From: Melastoma dodecandrum
Lineage: Eukaryota > Streptophyta > Magnoliopsida > Myrtales > Melastomataceae
Direction: 5' to 3'
Assembly: GCA_029817715.1 (NCBI GenBank)
Contig: JARUPY010000538.1
Location: 3,968,001-4,032,000 of the forward strand
DNA length: 64,000 bases
Shown: piece by piece, positions 21,023 to 32,984 of the stretch
How the letters are laid out: each line of letters opens with the position of its first letter
Position numbering within the stretch: the stretch's first letter is position 1
Position numbers and translations under genes: made by a program
Notes under the pieces: model-generated
Told to the model about the DNA's origin: nothing
Seen by the model: the letters and a program-made list of their open reading frames with translations, nothing else
The model's database searches: none

Positions 21023-21970
21023 ATGGCAAAGAATACCAGGAGTGGGGTTAATCGCTACCCCCCACCTTCATTAGATGGAGACATTCAGTTTATAGCAGGA
21101 GACGCAAATGAGGAGACCACGGCTCTAGGAAGCCAAGTGGCTGCAACTCAACCCTCTTTTGGGGCACATACTCCTTCTGAGTTCATATCTAGGCTTGAGT
21201 TCCATAAAGAATTCAATGATATGAAGAACTTGGTGGACAGGCGTATCACCGGGCTACAAGACAATATAGCTCAGCTACTAGAGCAAATTAGTGCCTTAGA
21301 CAGGCCAAGCGCCGCCGCAAAGCTAAATAACCTTATAGATAGAGAAAATTCTTTTATGGGAGATGCTCGACGCACAGAGAAACGTGTTGTGTCATTCCAA
21401 GAGGATGATATATGGGAAAATACCACTCAGGGCGACGCGGATGTCTATGGTGAGAAAGTGTCTCCCGCTGGACCTTCTTCCAAGCCGCCTGGTCATAATA
21501 TACTGGAGCAGCCCCGTAGAGAAAGTTTATATGCGAGAACCCATGTAGATGACTATGTCTACAGAGCGAAATCATTGGTGAAACAATTTGTACTAGATGT
21601 CCATAGAAAAGACATGTATCCCTACGAAAATTCATATTCTAAATACATAGACTGGGAAAGGACTCGTGACGAGTCTACGAGAATGATCAGTCCTAATCAT
21701 GTCTACGAAAACGACGAAGTAGACTGGGACGAGTATACTACTAGAGCCAATAGACTCAGGCAGCCTGGCTCTTTCGTCCCGGCAAAAGTCGAAAACTTCA
21801 TAGATGAGGGCTACAAAATAAATGAGTATGCGAATAATTACTCTAACAATGCTCATTCATATCGACGAAGAGAGAGTTTTTATACGAAACCTTCCGTCGA
21901 GGGATATGTCCCCATTCCCGAACCTCCCGTAATAGATTATTTGTTCGTACTAAAAACCCCCGTAGAGTAG
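21023..21970 (+). CDS. Gag N-terminal-like ORF of element A, 315 aa
   Basis: The only sizeable ORF in element A, starting 30 bp after the PBS at MAKNTRSGVNRYPP. Residues 1-150 parallel element B (predicted short coiled coil at VDRRITGLQDNIAQLLEQIS; FMGDARRTEKRVVSFQEDD versus FMGNARRTERRNVSFQEDE). After about residue 150 it has a Tyr/Asp/Arg-rich segment with VDDYVYRAKS, DVHRKDMYPYENS and NEVDWDEYTT-like words that I do not recognise. The conserved central Gag domain and zinc knuckle are missing. Downstream of the stop, a frame with VGIQVVEQVMPKS resembles the B segment VAQVLEQMVPG, so the ORF may once have been longer. It is uninterrupted despite old LTRs. Function unknown. Confidence 0.7.
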   Translation: MAKNTRSGVNRYPPPSLDGDIQFIAGDANEETTALGSQVAATQPSFGAHTPSEFISRLEFHKEFNDMKNLVDRRITGLQDNIAQLLEQISALDRPSAAAKLNNLIDRENSFMGDARRTEKRVVSFQEDDIWENTTQGDADVYGEKVSPAGPSSKPPGHNILEQPRRESLYARTHVDDYVYRAKSLVKQFVLDVHRKDMYPYENSYSKYIDWERTRDESTRMISPNHVYENDEVDWDEYTTRANRLRQPGSFVPAKVENFIDEGYKINEYANNYSNNAHSYRRRESFYTKPSVEGYVPIPEPPVIDYLFVLKTPVE

Positions 21971-22580
21971 CACGTGCCCATAACAAATCTCCTATTGATG
22001 TAGATGTCATAACAAACCCATTGCCAGAGGTTGATAGAGTTGAGCAGTTTAGTCCGCCGACCCTCAAAGATGTTGGGATACAAGTGGTAGAACAAGTTAT
22101 GCCAAAATCGACGTCCAACCATTGAAGAATGAAATTACAATTCATACTTTTCATACTTTCCAAACAAAGGTTAACATCGTAGAGAATGACCTCGAACTTT
22201 CCCGAACATAAACCGTGGGCGCCTAGAGAAACAATAGTGGCCAACCCGTTATTATGGTGTCATTTGCCCTTTGATCTGGGCGGTTTACAACACGACATAC
22301 GACAACGTCTCGCCCAACAAAACAAGTACTTTTAATTCCCGCAAAACTGGCGAATCACATGGGCTCACAGTCTTAAAAAATCGCGTACACTGACATGGAG
22401 TTCCAACCCGCACGAGCATATAGAGTTTGACACATACCATGGGATCATGCATTTGGTGTTAGGTCTCGAATCCCTAATGTATTCTTTTATTTTTAAGTTT
22501 CTTTGTCCATAATCCAAACGACTTCACATTGCTGAGTAAGACTCTCAGCTAAGATCGTCTCACCCTAAGAGGGGGGCTTA
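21971..22580 (+). other. 3' internal region of element A, non-coding
   Basis: Carries decayed Gag-like words just after the ORF, then no coding similarity, and ends in the polypurine tract AAGAGGGGGGCTTA that abuts the 3' LTR. Confidence 0.6.
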
Positions 22581-23808
22581 TGTTGGCATGGCAAAATCTC
22601 GGGCCTGATTATGAGGAGCCAATAAATTCAGGCCATTTTATGAGAAACCCACAAACCCATTTCACCGACCCATATCAAGTCTACTAAGGCCGTGACATAA
22701 ATTTTGGGCTCATTTTATAAAGCCCATAAGTCCAGGAGTCTTGTAGAGTGTTTACAAGCCCACCGTTATGTGAGCCCGCCAGGGAAGTGCTAAGTCTACA
22801 AAGGACTGTCGGGGTCAGAGTCTTCGAGGATCATAAAAGATATTGACTCCGAGATTTTGGGAAAAAGGATTACGGGGCCACGTTCCCATGATTTGAAAAG
22901 ATCTTCGGAGAAAATCTGGGGATACGACTCTAATTTTTTAATTGAATATAAGAAAGAGAAGTTGTTAATTCGACGGGGTTGATAAGAGCCACGTCTACCA
23001 GGATCAGGTTGTTATCAAGATTCTAGAGAGTTGATTGAGAGGGCCACGACCTGTCAAAATATTATAAGATCGTGGCATACATCCTAAGCATATCAAAGAT
23101 TTGGTATAAAAGGGAGAAGATCTTCCTGAGGAAAGATCAGGATCAATTCAGCCAACAGAAGCTTTATTTGCTCGTCACCCCGTAGTTGTTAGGATTCTCC
23201 GACCTGGGCGAAACTCTTGAGGTTTCATTGGTCTTCAATCCCACCACTAGAGTGAGCAGCCGTAGCTCTGGTAGCCAATTTCCGCCATCATTCCACCGTC
23301 GGGACGAGCCACCGTAGTTCCGGCAAATAATTTCGCCTTCGTTCCGCTACCAGGGTGAGCAACTGTAACCTTGGTATCCACAACCGCCACTACCTTCGAC
23401 CACACTCCGCCCACCAAGCCCCAGCGATCGTTTTCCACCGTCCAAGTTCTCAAGTCTACAGCGCCACGCCATCAAGTCTATGACGTCGCCGTCCAAATTC
23501 ACAAGTCCACAGCTCCCCGCAGCAAGTCTACGACGCTACTACCGTCCAGATACACGAGCCTGTAGTGCCCAGCAGCAAGTCTACGACACCACCGTCCAAA
23601 TTCACAAGTCTGCAGCATCCAGCAGCAAGTCTACAACGTTGCACCATCGTCCTTACTTTATTTTTCATGGCTGTAAGCATTTTATTGTTATTGTAAGACT
23701 TCATTTGATTAACTCAATCTATTTCTTTTACTTACTAGCGACCACATCTAAAAACCCTGTGAGTATTATTGCCAAATATTTCCGACGTGATCCGTTTCGA
23801 CGCGAACA
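22581..23808 (+). repeat. 3' LTR of element A
   Basis: 1228 bp, TGTTGGCATGG ... GACGCGAACA, full-length homologue of 19742-20975. TATA box TATAAAAG at 23105-23112. Followed by AATGT. Confidence 0.9.
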
Positions 23809-23813
23809 AATGT

Positions 23814-26136
23814 CCTCGATTGAAAAGGCTTACCCCCCTTGCAAGTACATTTCACTACAAAATCACCGATCCATACTGTGTTGAAGTTCGCATTGGCAGG
23901 ATTGAAATCGATCCCCGAAGAACCAGTCAGACTTCTCCTAGCCTACTTGACAAGTCTTCAAAATCCATATGTACTTCCCTGTTGATTTATCAGCACGCAA
24001 ATGCACGAGTGCTATTTCGACATGGTCCTCTGTAGAAAAGACCAAACCAAACAAAATTGGAAATAGAATATGACCACCTATGCTCGATTGGCGTTGTCGA
24101 TTGTAATTCCAAAGTTGTGCTAACATGTCGATCCAATTTTGGGCCCACTTAGAGTCCGTATGTGGGAGTATGAGAATAGGCTTTGAATAGGGAAAGGACT
24201 ATTGGACCATTTGAGCGAAGGAATTTCTAGCACCATAAGAGAATTCGGACACTCGACCAAGTTTTAAGTACTGGCAGCAGTCGAAAGGAAGACACTTAAG
24301 GAGTAAGTCAGCGGATTGAGGAAGAAATCATTTTGGCACGTTGACGACAAGGGTGTTTCGGACCAAAGGGAAGCCGAAGTCGATGGAAATAGGGTTGTGG
24401 TGGCTTGCAGTCCAGTATGGAGGGGGCCGAACTACAGCTCATTGCAGTCCAAGCCGCATCCGACCCAGGAAGAGTAGCTGATAACTGCAGCTCAAGCCAA
24501 GAAGAGTATCTGATGGAGAGGAAGGATGGAATTGAAGTGTGAATAGGAAAGGAAAGGTATAATAGCAAATGATGTAAATAAATAACAAACATATAGGGGC
24601 TGTGCGTTTACCATTGGGGTACGGAAGAAATAGAAGGGAATTGGCAGGTTGTTGGAGGGGAGAGAATGGGATAGACAGGGAGTGGATGAGGTGAGTCCCG
24701 TAGTTATCTCCGGTGCAATTCAACCGTCAGATGTAGCTCCTGTTTTCTTCTTGTTGTTAATGCGAAAGGAAGCGACTCAGCTGCTGTTGGAAGAACTAAA
24801 TCTTTACTAATAAGATCATCTACATTATCGCACAAACAGTTTACATTTTGGTATCCGCATATTAATTGATAAATCTTAATTATGCCTCAATCAGTGGCTC
24901 TGATACCACTGATCGACACTAACTGTCTTACAAGCTCGAATTGTTAAGTGAAAACATAATCTACTATATATTTCATTTTCAACCCATCCTGCCTCCTTAA
25001 GATCGCGTCCTGATTGGAAAAATGGTGGAGCAACTCATTGTTAAGGGAGATTCGACCGCCCTACTTGCAAGGAAAAGAGCTTATGAAATGGCCTTCGTGA
25101 GGCAGGCAAGGTTGGTTGTCGTTGTTGCTGTCGGCGAGGGAGTCGCCAAGTATGAAGTAGAAAGGGACTTGGGGTGCTCCGAGTATGCCATTTAGAGAAA
25201 AGAAGAAGAGAAAGGCGGAGAACATAACGATGTCGAACAAACTCCATGTTTGGCAGGAAATAATGGCTAAGGAAGGAAAAATGAACCATGTTAGAACATG
25301 ATGGAAATAGGAAGAATTAAATGGCCATTTAAAATGATGGACGAGATTTTATGCACGTGCTTTTTTTTTTAACTCTTGGTCGAGTACATCTACCCGAAAA
25401 AATATTTCCAAACCTTTAATAATATATCACTATTGCTGTAACATAAAAAGTAAAATTATTATGTACAATAATAAAAAAAAACTCAATACTATTAGAACTT
25501 ATATATTAATTCTTTATTTTTTTTAGGCGGAGCCCAAGCCATAACTCTAATAATATCAATCCCATATAGTTTAGAGGAAGTTTTGGCGAGCAACTAAATC
25601 GTGAGATGATGTTGTGTAATGTTTTTATTTAGCAAAATGTCTTTTTAAGGTCGCGTATATCTTTTAAGAACTCTTTCTTATTTTTTTCATGAGAATAGTC
25701 CAATGAGCAGGATTTAAAAAAATAACAAAGAAAACACTATTCATTCTAACAAGGCTTATTTTTTATTCTCACAAAAAGCTTAAAATTCTTCTAAACATAA
25801 ATATTAAAAAAATGATTCCAAATCCCTTGAACGAAACTAAGGCAGGCAGGCATTGAAAATGTGGGCGGGGAAATCAGGGGAATAGGATTAATCCGACCCA
25901 ACACAACGAGGACGTCATGGGAATGGACTTAGTGGGTGGGTAAGTCGAAGGGTTTTGTTTTCTTTTTATAAGTTAAAGAAACTCGATTACGGAACATAAG
26001 AATTTAAGAGAGTTTTCATGTCTCGTAAGTTACAAATATTGAGTTTCATTTTTTAAAAATATACGAATAAATACCATGAACTCGGTGTTTTTAACAATAA
26101 CTTATGAATATTATTTGTTCAAATTTAAAAGATGCC
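23814..26136. other. Intergenic between elements A and B
   Basis: No conserved gene. Contains an isolated copia-type primer-binding site (see 24898-24909) and long AT-rich tracts (25360-25800). The short ORFs have no recognisable family. Confidence 0.5.
24898..24909 (-). mobile_element. Orphan copia-type primer-binding site
   Basis: GCTCTGATACCA is the exact complement of the classical TGGTATCAGAGC site for initiator tRNA-Met used by most plant copia elements. A minus-strand element would have its 5' LTR directly to the right (from about 24910). I could not find the second LTR or pol nearby, so it is probably a remnant. Confidence 0.5.
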
Positions 26137-26141
26137 ATTAC

Positions 26142-27224
26142 TGTGGACAAAATAAGCTATCTTGGGCCTACGTTGTTGACATAATAAGCTATTTTGGGCC
26201 TACTCTCTGACGATTCAAAGGCCACGAGAGGAATGTAAAGAATGAGAAAGGGTGTGGTGTTCGCACGAAGTCTACAGTCCACGTCTGCACAGGTCGTACG
26301 TCTTAAAAGATGGTTTATTGACTCCGAGATCCGCGGAGTCTACAGCCCACTGCATAGGTCGCACGTCTTAAAAGACGACTTGTTGACTCCGAGATCCACG
26401 GGAGGTAGTTTAGATTGGGAGGAACTTCGGAGAATGTGACAGACCCATAAGACCGAATATAAAAGGAATGAGATCTTCCTTGAAAAACTCACGATCAATC
26501 AGCCAAACAGAAGCTTTGCATTGCCCGTCACTCCTTAGATTTTAGTTAGGTAGAATCCCCGGCCTGGGCAAACTCGCAATTGGTCTTCGCCTCCACCACC
26601 AGAGTGAGCAACCGTAGCTCCGGTAACCAAACTCCGCCAGCACTCCACCGTCGGGACGAGCAACCGTAGTTCCGACAGCTAATCTCCGCCAGCATTCCAC
26701 CGCCAGGACGAGCTACCATAGTCCCGACAGCCAATTCCGCCTTCGTTCCGCCACCAGGGTGAGCAACCGTAGCCTTGTTATCCACATCCGCCACTACCTT
26801 CGACCACACTCTGTTCACCAAGCCCCAGCAACCAGTCTCCGCTATCCAGGATCGCAAGTCTACAGAGCCCTGTTATGAAGTCTACGACGTCACCGCCAAG
26901 ATTCACAAGTCCACAGCGCATAGCGTCAAGTCTACGACGTCTCCATCGTCCAAATTCACCAGTCTATAGTGCCCCGCAGCAAGTCTACGGCGTTGCCTCA
27001 CTATCCTCTTAGTCTGCAACACCTAGCAGCAAGTCTACGACGTTGTCTACAACGTTGCACCACTGTCCTTACTTTGTTTTTCATGGCTGTAAGCATTTTA
27101 ATCTTATTGTAAGACTTCATTTGATTAACTCGATTCATTTCTTTTACTTACTGGCGACCACATCTAAAAACCCTGTGAGTATTATTGCCAAATATTTCCG
27201 ACGTAATCAGTTCCGACGCGAACA
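26142..27224 (+). repeat. 5' LTR of element B
   Basis: 1083 bp, TGTGGACAAAATAAGC ... GACGCGAACA. TATA box TATAAAAG at 26458-26465. The distal half shares the AAGTCTACGACG tandem architecture and terminal block (CGACCACATCTAAAAACCC) with the LTRs of element A. Confidence 0.88.
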
Positions 27225-27272
27225 TGTTTTTGGCGACCACAGCGGGAGAACGAGAAAGTTTAGAGTTCACAA

Positions 27273-28735
27273 ATGGCAAAGAATACCAAGAGTGGAACTA
27301 ATCACGACCCTCCACCTCCATTAGATGGAGACGGTTAGTTTATAGCAAGAGACGTAAATGGTAGACAGACATATCACTGGATTGCTGGATAACCTGGTAG
27401 ACAGACATATCACTGGATTACAAGATAATATAACTCAGATTCTGGAGTAACTCGGCGCTTTAAATAGGCCAAACGCCACAGCAAAGTCAAACGCCCCCGT
27501 AGACAGGAAGAATTCTTTTATGGGAAATGCTCGACGCACAGAGAGGCGCAATGTGTCGTTCCAAGAGGATGAGCCCTGGAGCGGTGCTAATCAGCGCGCT
27601 ACGGAGGCTAGCAATAGGGACAGGATGTCCCCCTCGAGGCCTACTTCCTCCCGATCTCCCACATCTGGGAGGTCAAACGCTGTGCATGCAGTAAACCCGG
27701 TAGATGATGACGGTGACGCGCAGGGTGAAACAAATAGATATGCAAATTACGTACCCCCTCGCCGACCTGGTAAAGAACCTGTAGAGGAGATATCGTCAGG
27801 GGAAGCTCCGATTATGGGAGGCCTACCTCAGGCAAAAGGCTTCTACACGAATGCTTCTATAAACCCGCAGCCATCTCGAGTCGCCGGGAGAATGCCTCAT
27901 CCCCCGGAGAGATGGAACCAAGACCACGCGCGAGAGCAGTTTGGTAGTTTACCCCCACAAAATTTGAGGGAGGCAGTCGCTCAAGTCTTGGAACAAATGG
28001 TGCCGGGAACTGTCAGGCAGGACGATCCTTGTTTGTACAGGAGTCCATACCCTGCCTACATCGACAGAGACTTCCCCCTGCCTAAGGGATACCGGGTACC
28101 CGACTTCACCCGTTTTTCAGGGGAAGATGAGATGACGCCTATAGAACATATAGCCCGGTTCACCCATCAAGCCGGAGATGCTGCAGCCAATGAATTTTGG
28201 AAGCTGAAATTATTCCCGAATTCACTCACAGGAGATGCTTTCACATGGTATGCGAGTTTGCCTCCCTAGTCAATAACATCATGGGCGGAAATGCAGACTT
28301 TCTTCATGAAAGCATTTGCTCGACTAGACACACCCATGTCGATCTTCGAGGTGATGCGGCTTAGACAGGCCGCCGGGGAACACCCAGGACAGTTCCTTAT
28401 GCGCTTGCGAAAAGCGCTGCGACGTTGTAGACCTGCAATTCCTGAAAGGAACCAGTTGCTGATCGCGTTAAATGCGTTGTCTATGCCTTTCAAGAAGAAG
28501 CTACAAGGGGAAAGGTTCAACGATCTTTATGACTTGGCCAGGAGGGTGACTGAATATCATCAGTTATTGATGGAAGAAGCCCAGTCTAAGCACGCATATC
28601 AGTTGGAAACCGTTGAAGTAGACATGGTCGAGTTCGTGAAAGGCGAAGCAACGATTTGCGAACCATTAACTAGGAAAAATTCAAAAGCAAAAGCATCTCA
28701 GAAATCTGACGAAGAAAGAAAGTAGTCATTCGACG
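27273..28735 (+). pseudogene. gag pseudogene of element B
   Basis: Starts MAKNTKSGTN at 27273, loses frame near 27340, then is open from 27520 to 28735 except for one TAG at 28267-28269. It has a long charged N-terminus, then the Retrotrans_gag domain: DFTRFSGEDEMTPIEHIARF, ANEFWKLKLFPNSLTGDAFT, WYASLPP(stop)SITSWAEMQTFF and LRKALRRCRPAIPERNQLL. The C-terminus is Lys-rich. It would build the particle. Confidence 0.88.
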
Positions 28736-30000
28736 TAGACAAAGGAGATGCAATTTTCGACTGGCTTTTCCAACGAAAACAGATTAAGCTAAAACCGGGT
28801 CACAGGGCCCCTCAGACGGAGAGAGAGAAAACTAGGAATTATTGCAAGTGGCATGGTTCGTTCACACATACGACCAGGGATTGTTTATCGTTTATGAACA
28901 TAATTCAAGACCTCATAGAGTCCAAAGAATTATGCTTCCCTGAAGTAGACGAAGTCACTATGGTAGATGACAAGCCTTTTGACGATGAAATCGCCATTCA
29001 TATGTTTGATGTTTCTGATGTAGACATCAATTTTTTGAGACTAATACTGATTTTTTCCTACAGGATGTAAAGATCCCCGGGGAGACCATGATAGAAAATG
29101 CCCTTTTCCGCCGCTTAGCCGACAAAGGTGTAGTCACCTGCCCAGTCAAGGAAGTGGCGTCCAACCTCTGTTGTTGGCATATGGACGACACGCACACCAT
29201 TGATAGGTGCAACACTTTTAGAAAGTATCTGCAAAACAATCAGGGGGATGCCTGCAATGACTTGACTCCACTTGAGGAATTGGCAATGGGGATAGTTTCC
29301 CCTAGTTTGTGAAGTGCCTTTAATAACTTGCAGAGGGGGTTCAGGAGCCCTCCAAGCGTGGAGCGCAGGCCAGCTATCCGAGGAGGAAGAGCACTTGAGC
29401 AACAGCTCCGTGCTTTGGAGCGCCCCAAACGACATCTGGAATTTAATGACCCGTCCGTCCAACAAGGGGCAAAGTTAGGACAGGAGAAAACCGGTTATAC
29501 CGGCGAGAAGCGCCCCGAAGCTGCAGAAGGGGACATCCCTAACAGAACTCAGCAGTTGGAAAGATCACAGGAGAAGGGGGTTAAGCCAAGGAATGGAACG
29601 TCTAAGGTAGACATCCAGGCACTTCGAACGAGACCACCAATAGCCTAGTTTCTAGATGAGAGGATGCTTTGTCAGAAATGCAAGCTAATAGCTCATAACA
29701 AAATCCTGATTACCCAACTCTGCACCCCGTGCTGTGTCAACTATTTCCTCAAGCTTGTAGACTTGTCGTCAAATGGGGAGATCGTGATCAAACCTGCTCA
29801 CTATGCAACTACAGGTACTTATGAAACTAACAATTATCCAAAAAGGCAACAGGTACCAACGCAGACAGTAGTAGGATACGATCCGTTCGCTGGAGACTTT
29901 GTCGATGTGTGTTAATCTTTCCCTGGTTCTAAGAAATCAAGGGTAATCAAAGTGGTTAACCCCTCGAAACATTGGCAGAGAGCTATTGGCAAAACGTTTT
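28736..30000 (+). pseudogene. Gag C-terminus to protease linker of element B (degenerate)
   Basis: Contains the Tat-typical Cys/His segment YCKWHGSFTHTTRDC near 28840-28880 and a second unit CCWHMDDTHTIDRC near 29170-29215, both resembling the paired zinc-like motifs after Gag in this lineage. Frames change several times and stops are frequent. Confidence 0.7.
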
Positions 30001-30468
30001 TGCACCAAGGGCTCGTAAGAGAAGGGATAGACGTCTAAGTCACGTCGCTAAAAGGCCCCTCAGGGGCCACCTTATCTGCCAAAGTGTATATGAAGGAATC
30101 GAAAGCTGAGACAGAGCATATCGAGTCTACGGACCAAACGGAAGGCCCTGGCTCGAGTTTTGATTACACCCCTCTTCGGAGTGAGATCCCAAGTGATGCT
30201 GATGGTGAAAAGAGGCCAATTGTGATCTGTTGAGGGAGAGTACATAGAACTAAGTACTTTATGTACTTCGCTCTGTATGATGGTTATTGAAAAATCCTTG
30301 ATTTTCAATAACTATATGGGTCGTAGAAGGCTATGGGTATCAAAGCTCATATTCATCCTTCTGCTGGGAAGGCGAATAGTGATCTTGTATAATCACCGTT
30401 GCTGGGAGTGCAAAGGTGAAAACTCATCATTTTTGTCGGGCTAAATACAGAAGCATAACGCTCTTACC
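30001..30468 (+). other. Non-coding or decayed stretch inside element B
   Basis: Between the linker and the protease. No convincing domain in any frame. Confidence 0.4.
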
Positions 30469-30936
30469 TTGCCAGTAGACTTCTCCAATAATCAGAAAGT
30501 GGAAACTATGAGAGGTAAGATACCTCTTCCTTGTTCACCAGTTTATCCGACGGGTTTTCCACTTCACTGGTTGAAGAAACCATCTGATAGCATGAAGCAA
30601 CACATGCATTCTTTGTACATCACCGCTACCTTTGATGGTACCGTGGTGAGTTGGGTCCTTGTAGACAATGGAGCAACGATAAACGTGCTTCCGCTGTCCA
30701 GGTTCAGAATGCTTGGATACAAACCTCACGACTTGGTTAAAACCAATGTTGCCGTGAGTGGTTTTAATGGTAGGAAATCTGAATGTTTAGGGGTCTTCTC
30801 TGTGCACCTAGAGGTGGGTCGCCAGGGAAAGGAAACTGTTTTCTTCGTAATAGACATAATTCCTACTTTTAATGCTTTGTTGGGCCGCGATTGGCTCCAT
30901 AAGGCTGCAGCCCATTTACGTTGCATAGAGAATTGA
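30469..30936 (+). pseudogene. Aspartic protease region of element B
   Basis: VSWVLVDNGATINVLPLSRF carries the active-site position as D-N-G-A, within the D-x-G-[AST] pattern of retroelement proteases, and is followed by the flap-like VSGFNGRKSECLGVFSV and FNALLGRDWLH. This piece is open and intact over 155 codons. Confidence 0.82.
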
Positions 30937-31440
30937 TGTTATGGCTTGATTCTAAAGTTGAGATTATTAAGGCTGATGAATATTCTTGTTGTGACCAAGG
31001 TATCTTGCATGCAGAAATGAGCAAGACTGTCAAGGATCTTACGCTGGAGCAACGATATAAGCTAGGCGACCCTACTGTAGGTCCTCTTGGTCAACCATCA
31101 GGATGGGGAGATGAACATACTGCAAAAGACATAGAGGAAGTCCTGCAAGAGGTCAATTCGAGTGAAAACCCCGTAGGAAGAAATGCGAACGGCCAAAATG
31201 AAAATGAAGGTGGTAAAGGAGAAGTTTTGAAGAACCAACAGAACGTTGTCACGGAGTTGGAGCCCGATAGACTCATAAAGGAAGGGACTTATGGACTAGA
31301 GTGAAAAAGGGAATGAAGCAGTCGCCGCTGTCCTTCAACGACTCCAAGTTTACCAAGGGAGTCACTGCCGTAGACAACCTATCTCTTGGCTCTCAATAAA
31401 CTCGAAAGCGCTTAGAGCGCCCGATGCTTGTAATAAGCCC

Positions 31441-32577
31441 GTGTGTACCAATTTAGGTGGCACCGAGGGCCGCGAATCTTTGATGATGCCGTGTGATCCA
31501 TTAGTTTGTATGAATTTGGGAAGCGAGGGTTCTCCTAGGATCCTTTCCATCAGTTCTTCAGTTAATAAAGAACTTTTTAATGCGATTAGAGGGGTACTTG
31601 AAGAATTTAAGGACTGCTTCGCCTGGGATTATACTGAGATGCCAGATTTAGATCGTAGACTAGTAGAACACACTCTTTCCATCAAGAAAGAGTTTAAGCC
31701 GGTGCAACAAGCACCAAGGCGCATGACTAGAGAAGTAACACAGTTAGTCTTTGAAAAAGTTAAGAAGCTTTTTCAAGCAGGGTATATAAGGACGTCACGT
31801 TATACGGAATGGATTTCTAGTATCGTACCCGTATTGAAAAAGAACGGCAAAATCAGAGTATGTATAGACTTTAGAGATCTGAACCGCGCTACTCCAAAAG
31901 ATGAATATCCCATGCCTGTTGCGGATGATCTTATAGACAAGACGGCAGGGCATCAGGTTATGTCATTCATAGGCGGTTTCTCCGGTTATAACCAGATCTT
32001 TATCGCAGAAGAGGATATACATAAAACAGCATTCAGATGCCCCTTAGGAATTTTCGAATGGGTAGTAATGCCATTTGGACTAAAGAATGCTGGTGCTACA
32101 TATCAGCGAGCAATGAATGCTATATTTGACGCTTCTCTTGGCAAGACAGTGGAAGTCTACATCGATGATATAGTCGTTAAGTCGACAAAGAAAGAACTTC
32201 ATGTCGACCATCTCAGAAATGCTTTTATAAAAATGAGAAAACGTCAACTCAAATTAAACCCACTCAAATGCGCTTTTAGAGTTAAAGTGGGGCAATTTTT
32301 GGGGTTCTTAGTACATCAACGCGGCATTGAAGTCGATCAAAACGAGGTAAAAGCTATTCAGAATTTAGCGGCACCAATAATTAAAAGGGAGTTACAGGCT
32401 TTCCTTGGGAGAGTGAATTACCTATGTAGATTTATCGGGAATGTCGCAGGGAAGACTGAGGCGTTTGTCAACCTTCTAAGAGGAAAAAATGATTACAAGT
32501 GGACAGAGAAACACGAGGAAGCGTTCAACGCTTTGAAAAAATATTTAACACACCCACCTGTCCTGATACTCCCGTAG
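31441..32577 (+). pseudogene. Reverse transcriptase of element B
   Basis: 378 uninterrupted codons: VLKKNGKIRVCIDFRDLNRA, GFSGYNQIFIAEEDIHKTAF, WVVMPFGLKNAGATYQRAMN, the catalytic box VEVYIDDIVVKS (YIDD as usual for this lineage), and the thumb VGQFLGFLVHQRGIEVDQN. A TAG at 32575-32577 then separates it from RNase H. The core itself looks potentially functional. Confidence 0.92.
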
Positions 32578-32930
32578 TACGGGAGACCTTTCATTCTCTA
32601 TGTGGCTGCCACTAAAACGACTATAGGGGCTATGTTGGCACAAATGGATGAAAGTGAATGTGAAAGGGCCATTTATTACTTATCAAGGCAATTGACACCA
32701 ATTGAAGTTAGGTATGCTCCAAAGGAAAAGTTGTGTCTATCGGTATTTTATGCCGTCAACTTCGACATTACATCGGGAATAGCGAAGTCTACGTCGTATC
32801 CAAGTCACCCATTATTAAATATTTCTTTGAGAGTCCAATATTAGGTGGACGTATTAGCAAATGGAGCTTGATTTTGTCTCCATACGATCTGAGATATAAG
32901 TCTCTATAGTCGGTCAAGGGACAGGCGCTG
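32578..32930 (+). pseudogene. RNase H of element B
   Basis: RPFILYVAATKTTIGAMLAQ, AIYYLSRQLTPIEVRYAPKE and KLCLSVFYAV are the usual blocks. The first catalytic Asp position reads V in YVAAT (normally D), as is typical of the degenerate first RNase H in Tat elements. The C-terminal part is frameshifted near 32840. Confidence 0.8.
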
Positions 32931-32984
32931 ACTGATTTTCTAGTCGACCATGACCTGGACTTGTCTATAGAATAAGAAGAGGCA

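Larger units (their letters stand above)
19742..23808 (+). mobile_element. Element A: complete non-autonomous Tat-related LTR retrotransposon
   Basis: A 4.07-kb element with LTRs at 19742-20975 and 22581-23808, flanked by the perfect duplication AATGT (19737-19741 and 23809-23813). It has a PBS (TGGCGACCACAG, 20982-20993) and a polypurine tract (AAGAGGGGGG, 22567-22576). The internal 1.6 kb encodes only one 315-aa Gag-N-terminal-like ORF; protease, RT, RNase H and integrase are absent. PBS, PPT, LTR ends and the ORF start (MAKNTRSG; compare MAKNTKSG in B) tie it to the large element B. About 10% of positions differ between the first 130 bp of the two LTRs, nearly all transitions. It should depend on a relative's enzymes. 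Confidence 0.9.

Noticed and set aside
23938..24126. Minus-strand ORF ending in VEIALVHLRADKSTGKY, considered as a copia RNase H tail
   Set aside because: The similarity is too short and lacks neighbouring RNase H blocks.
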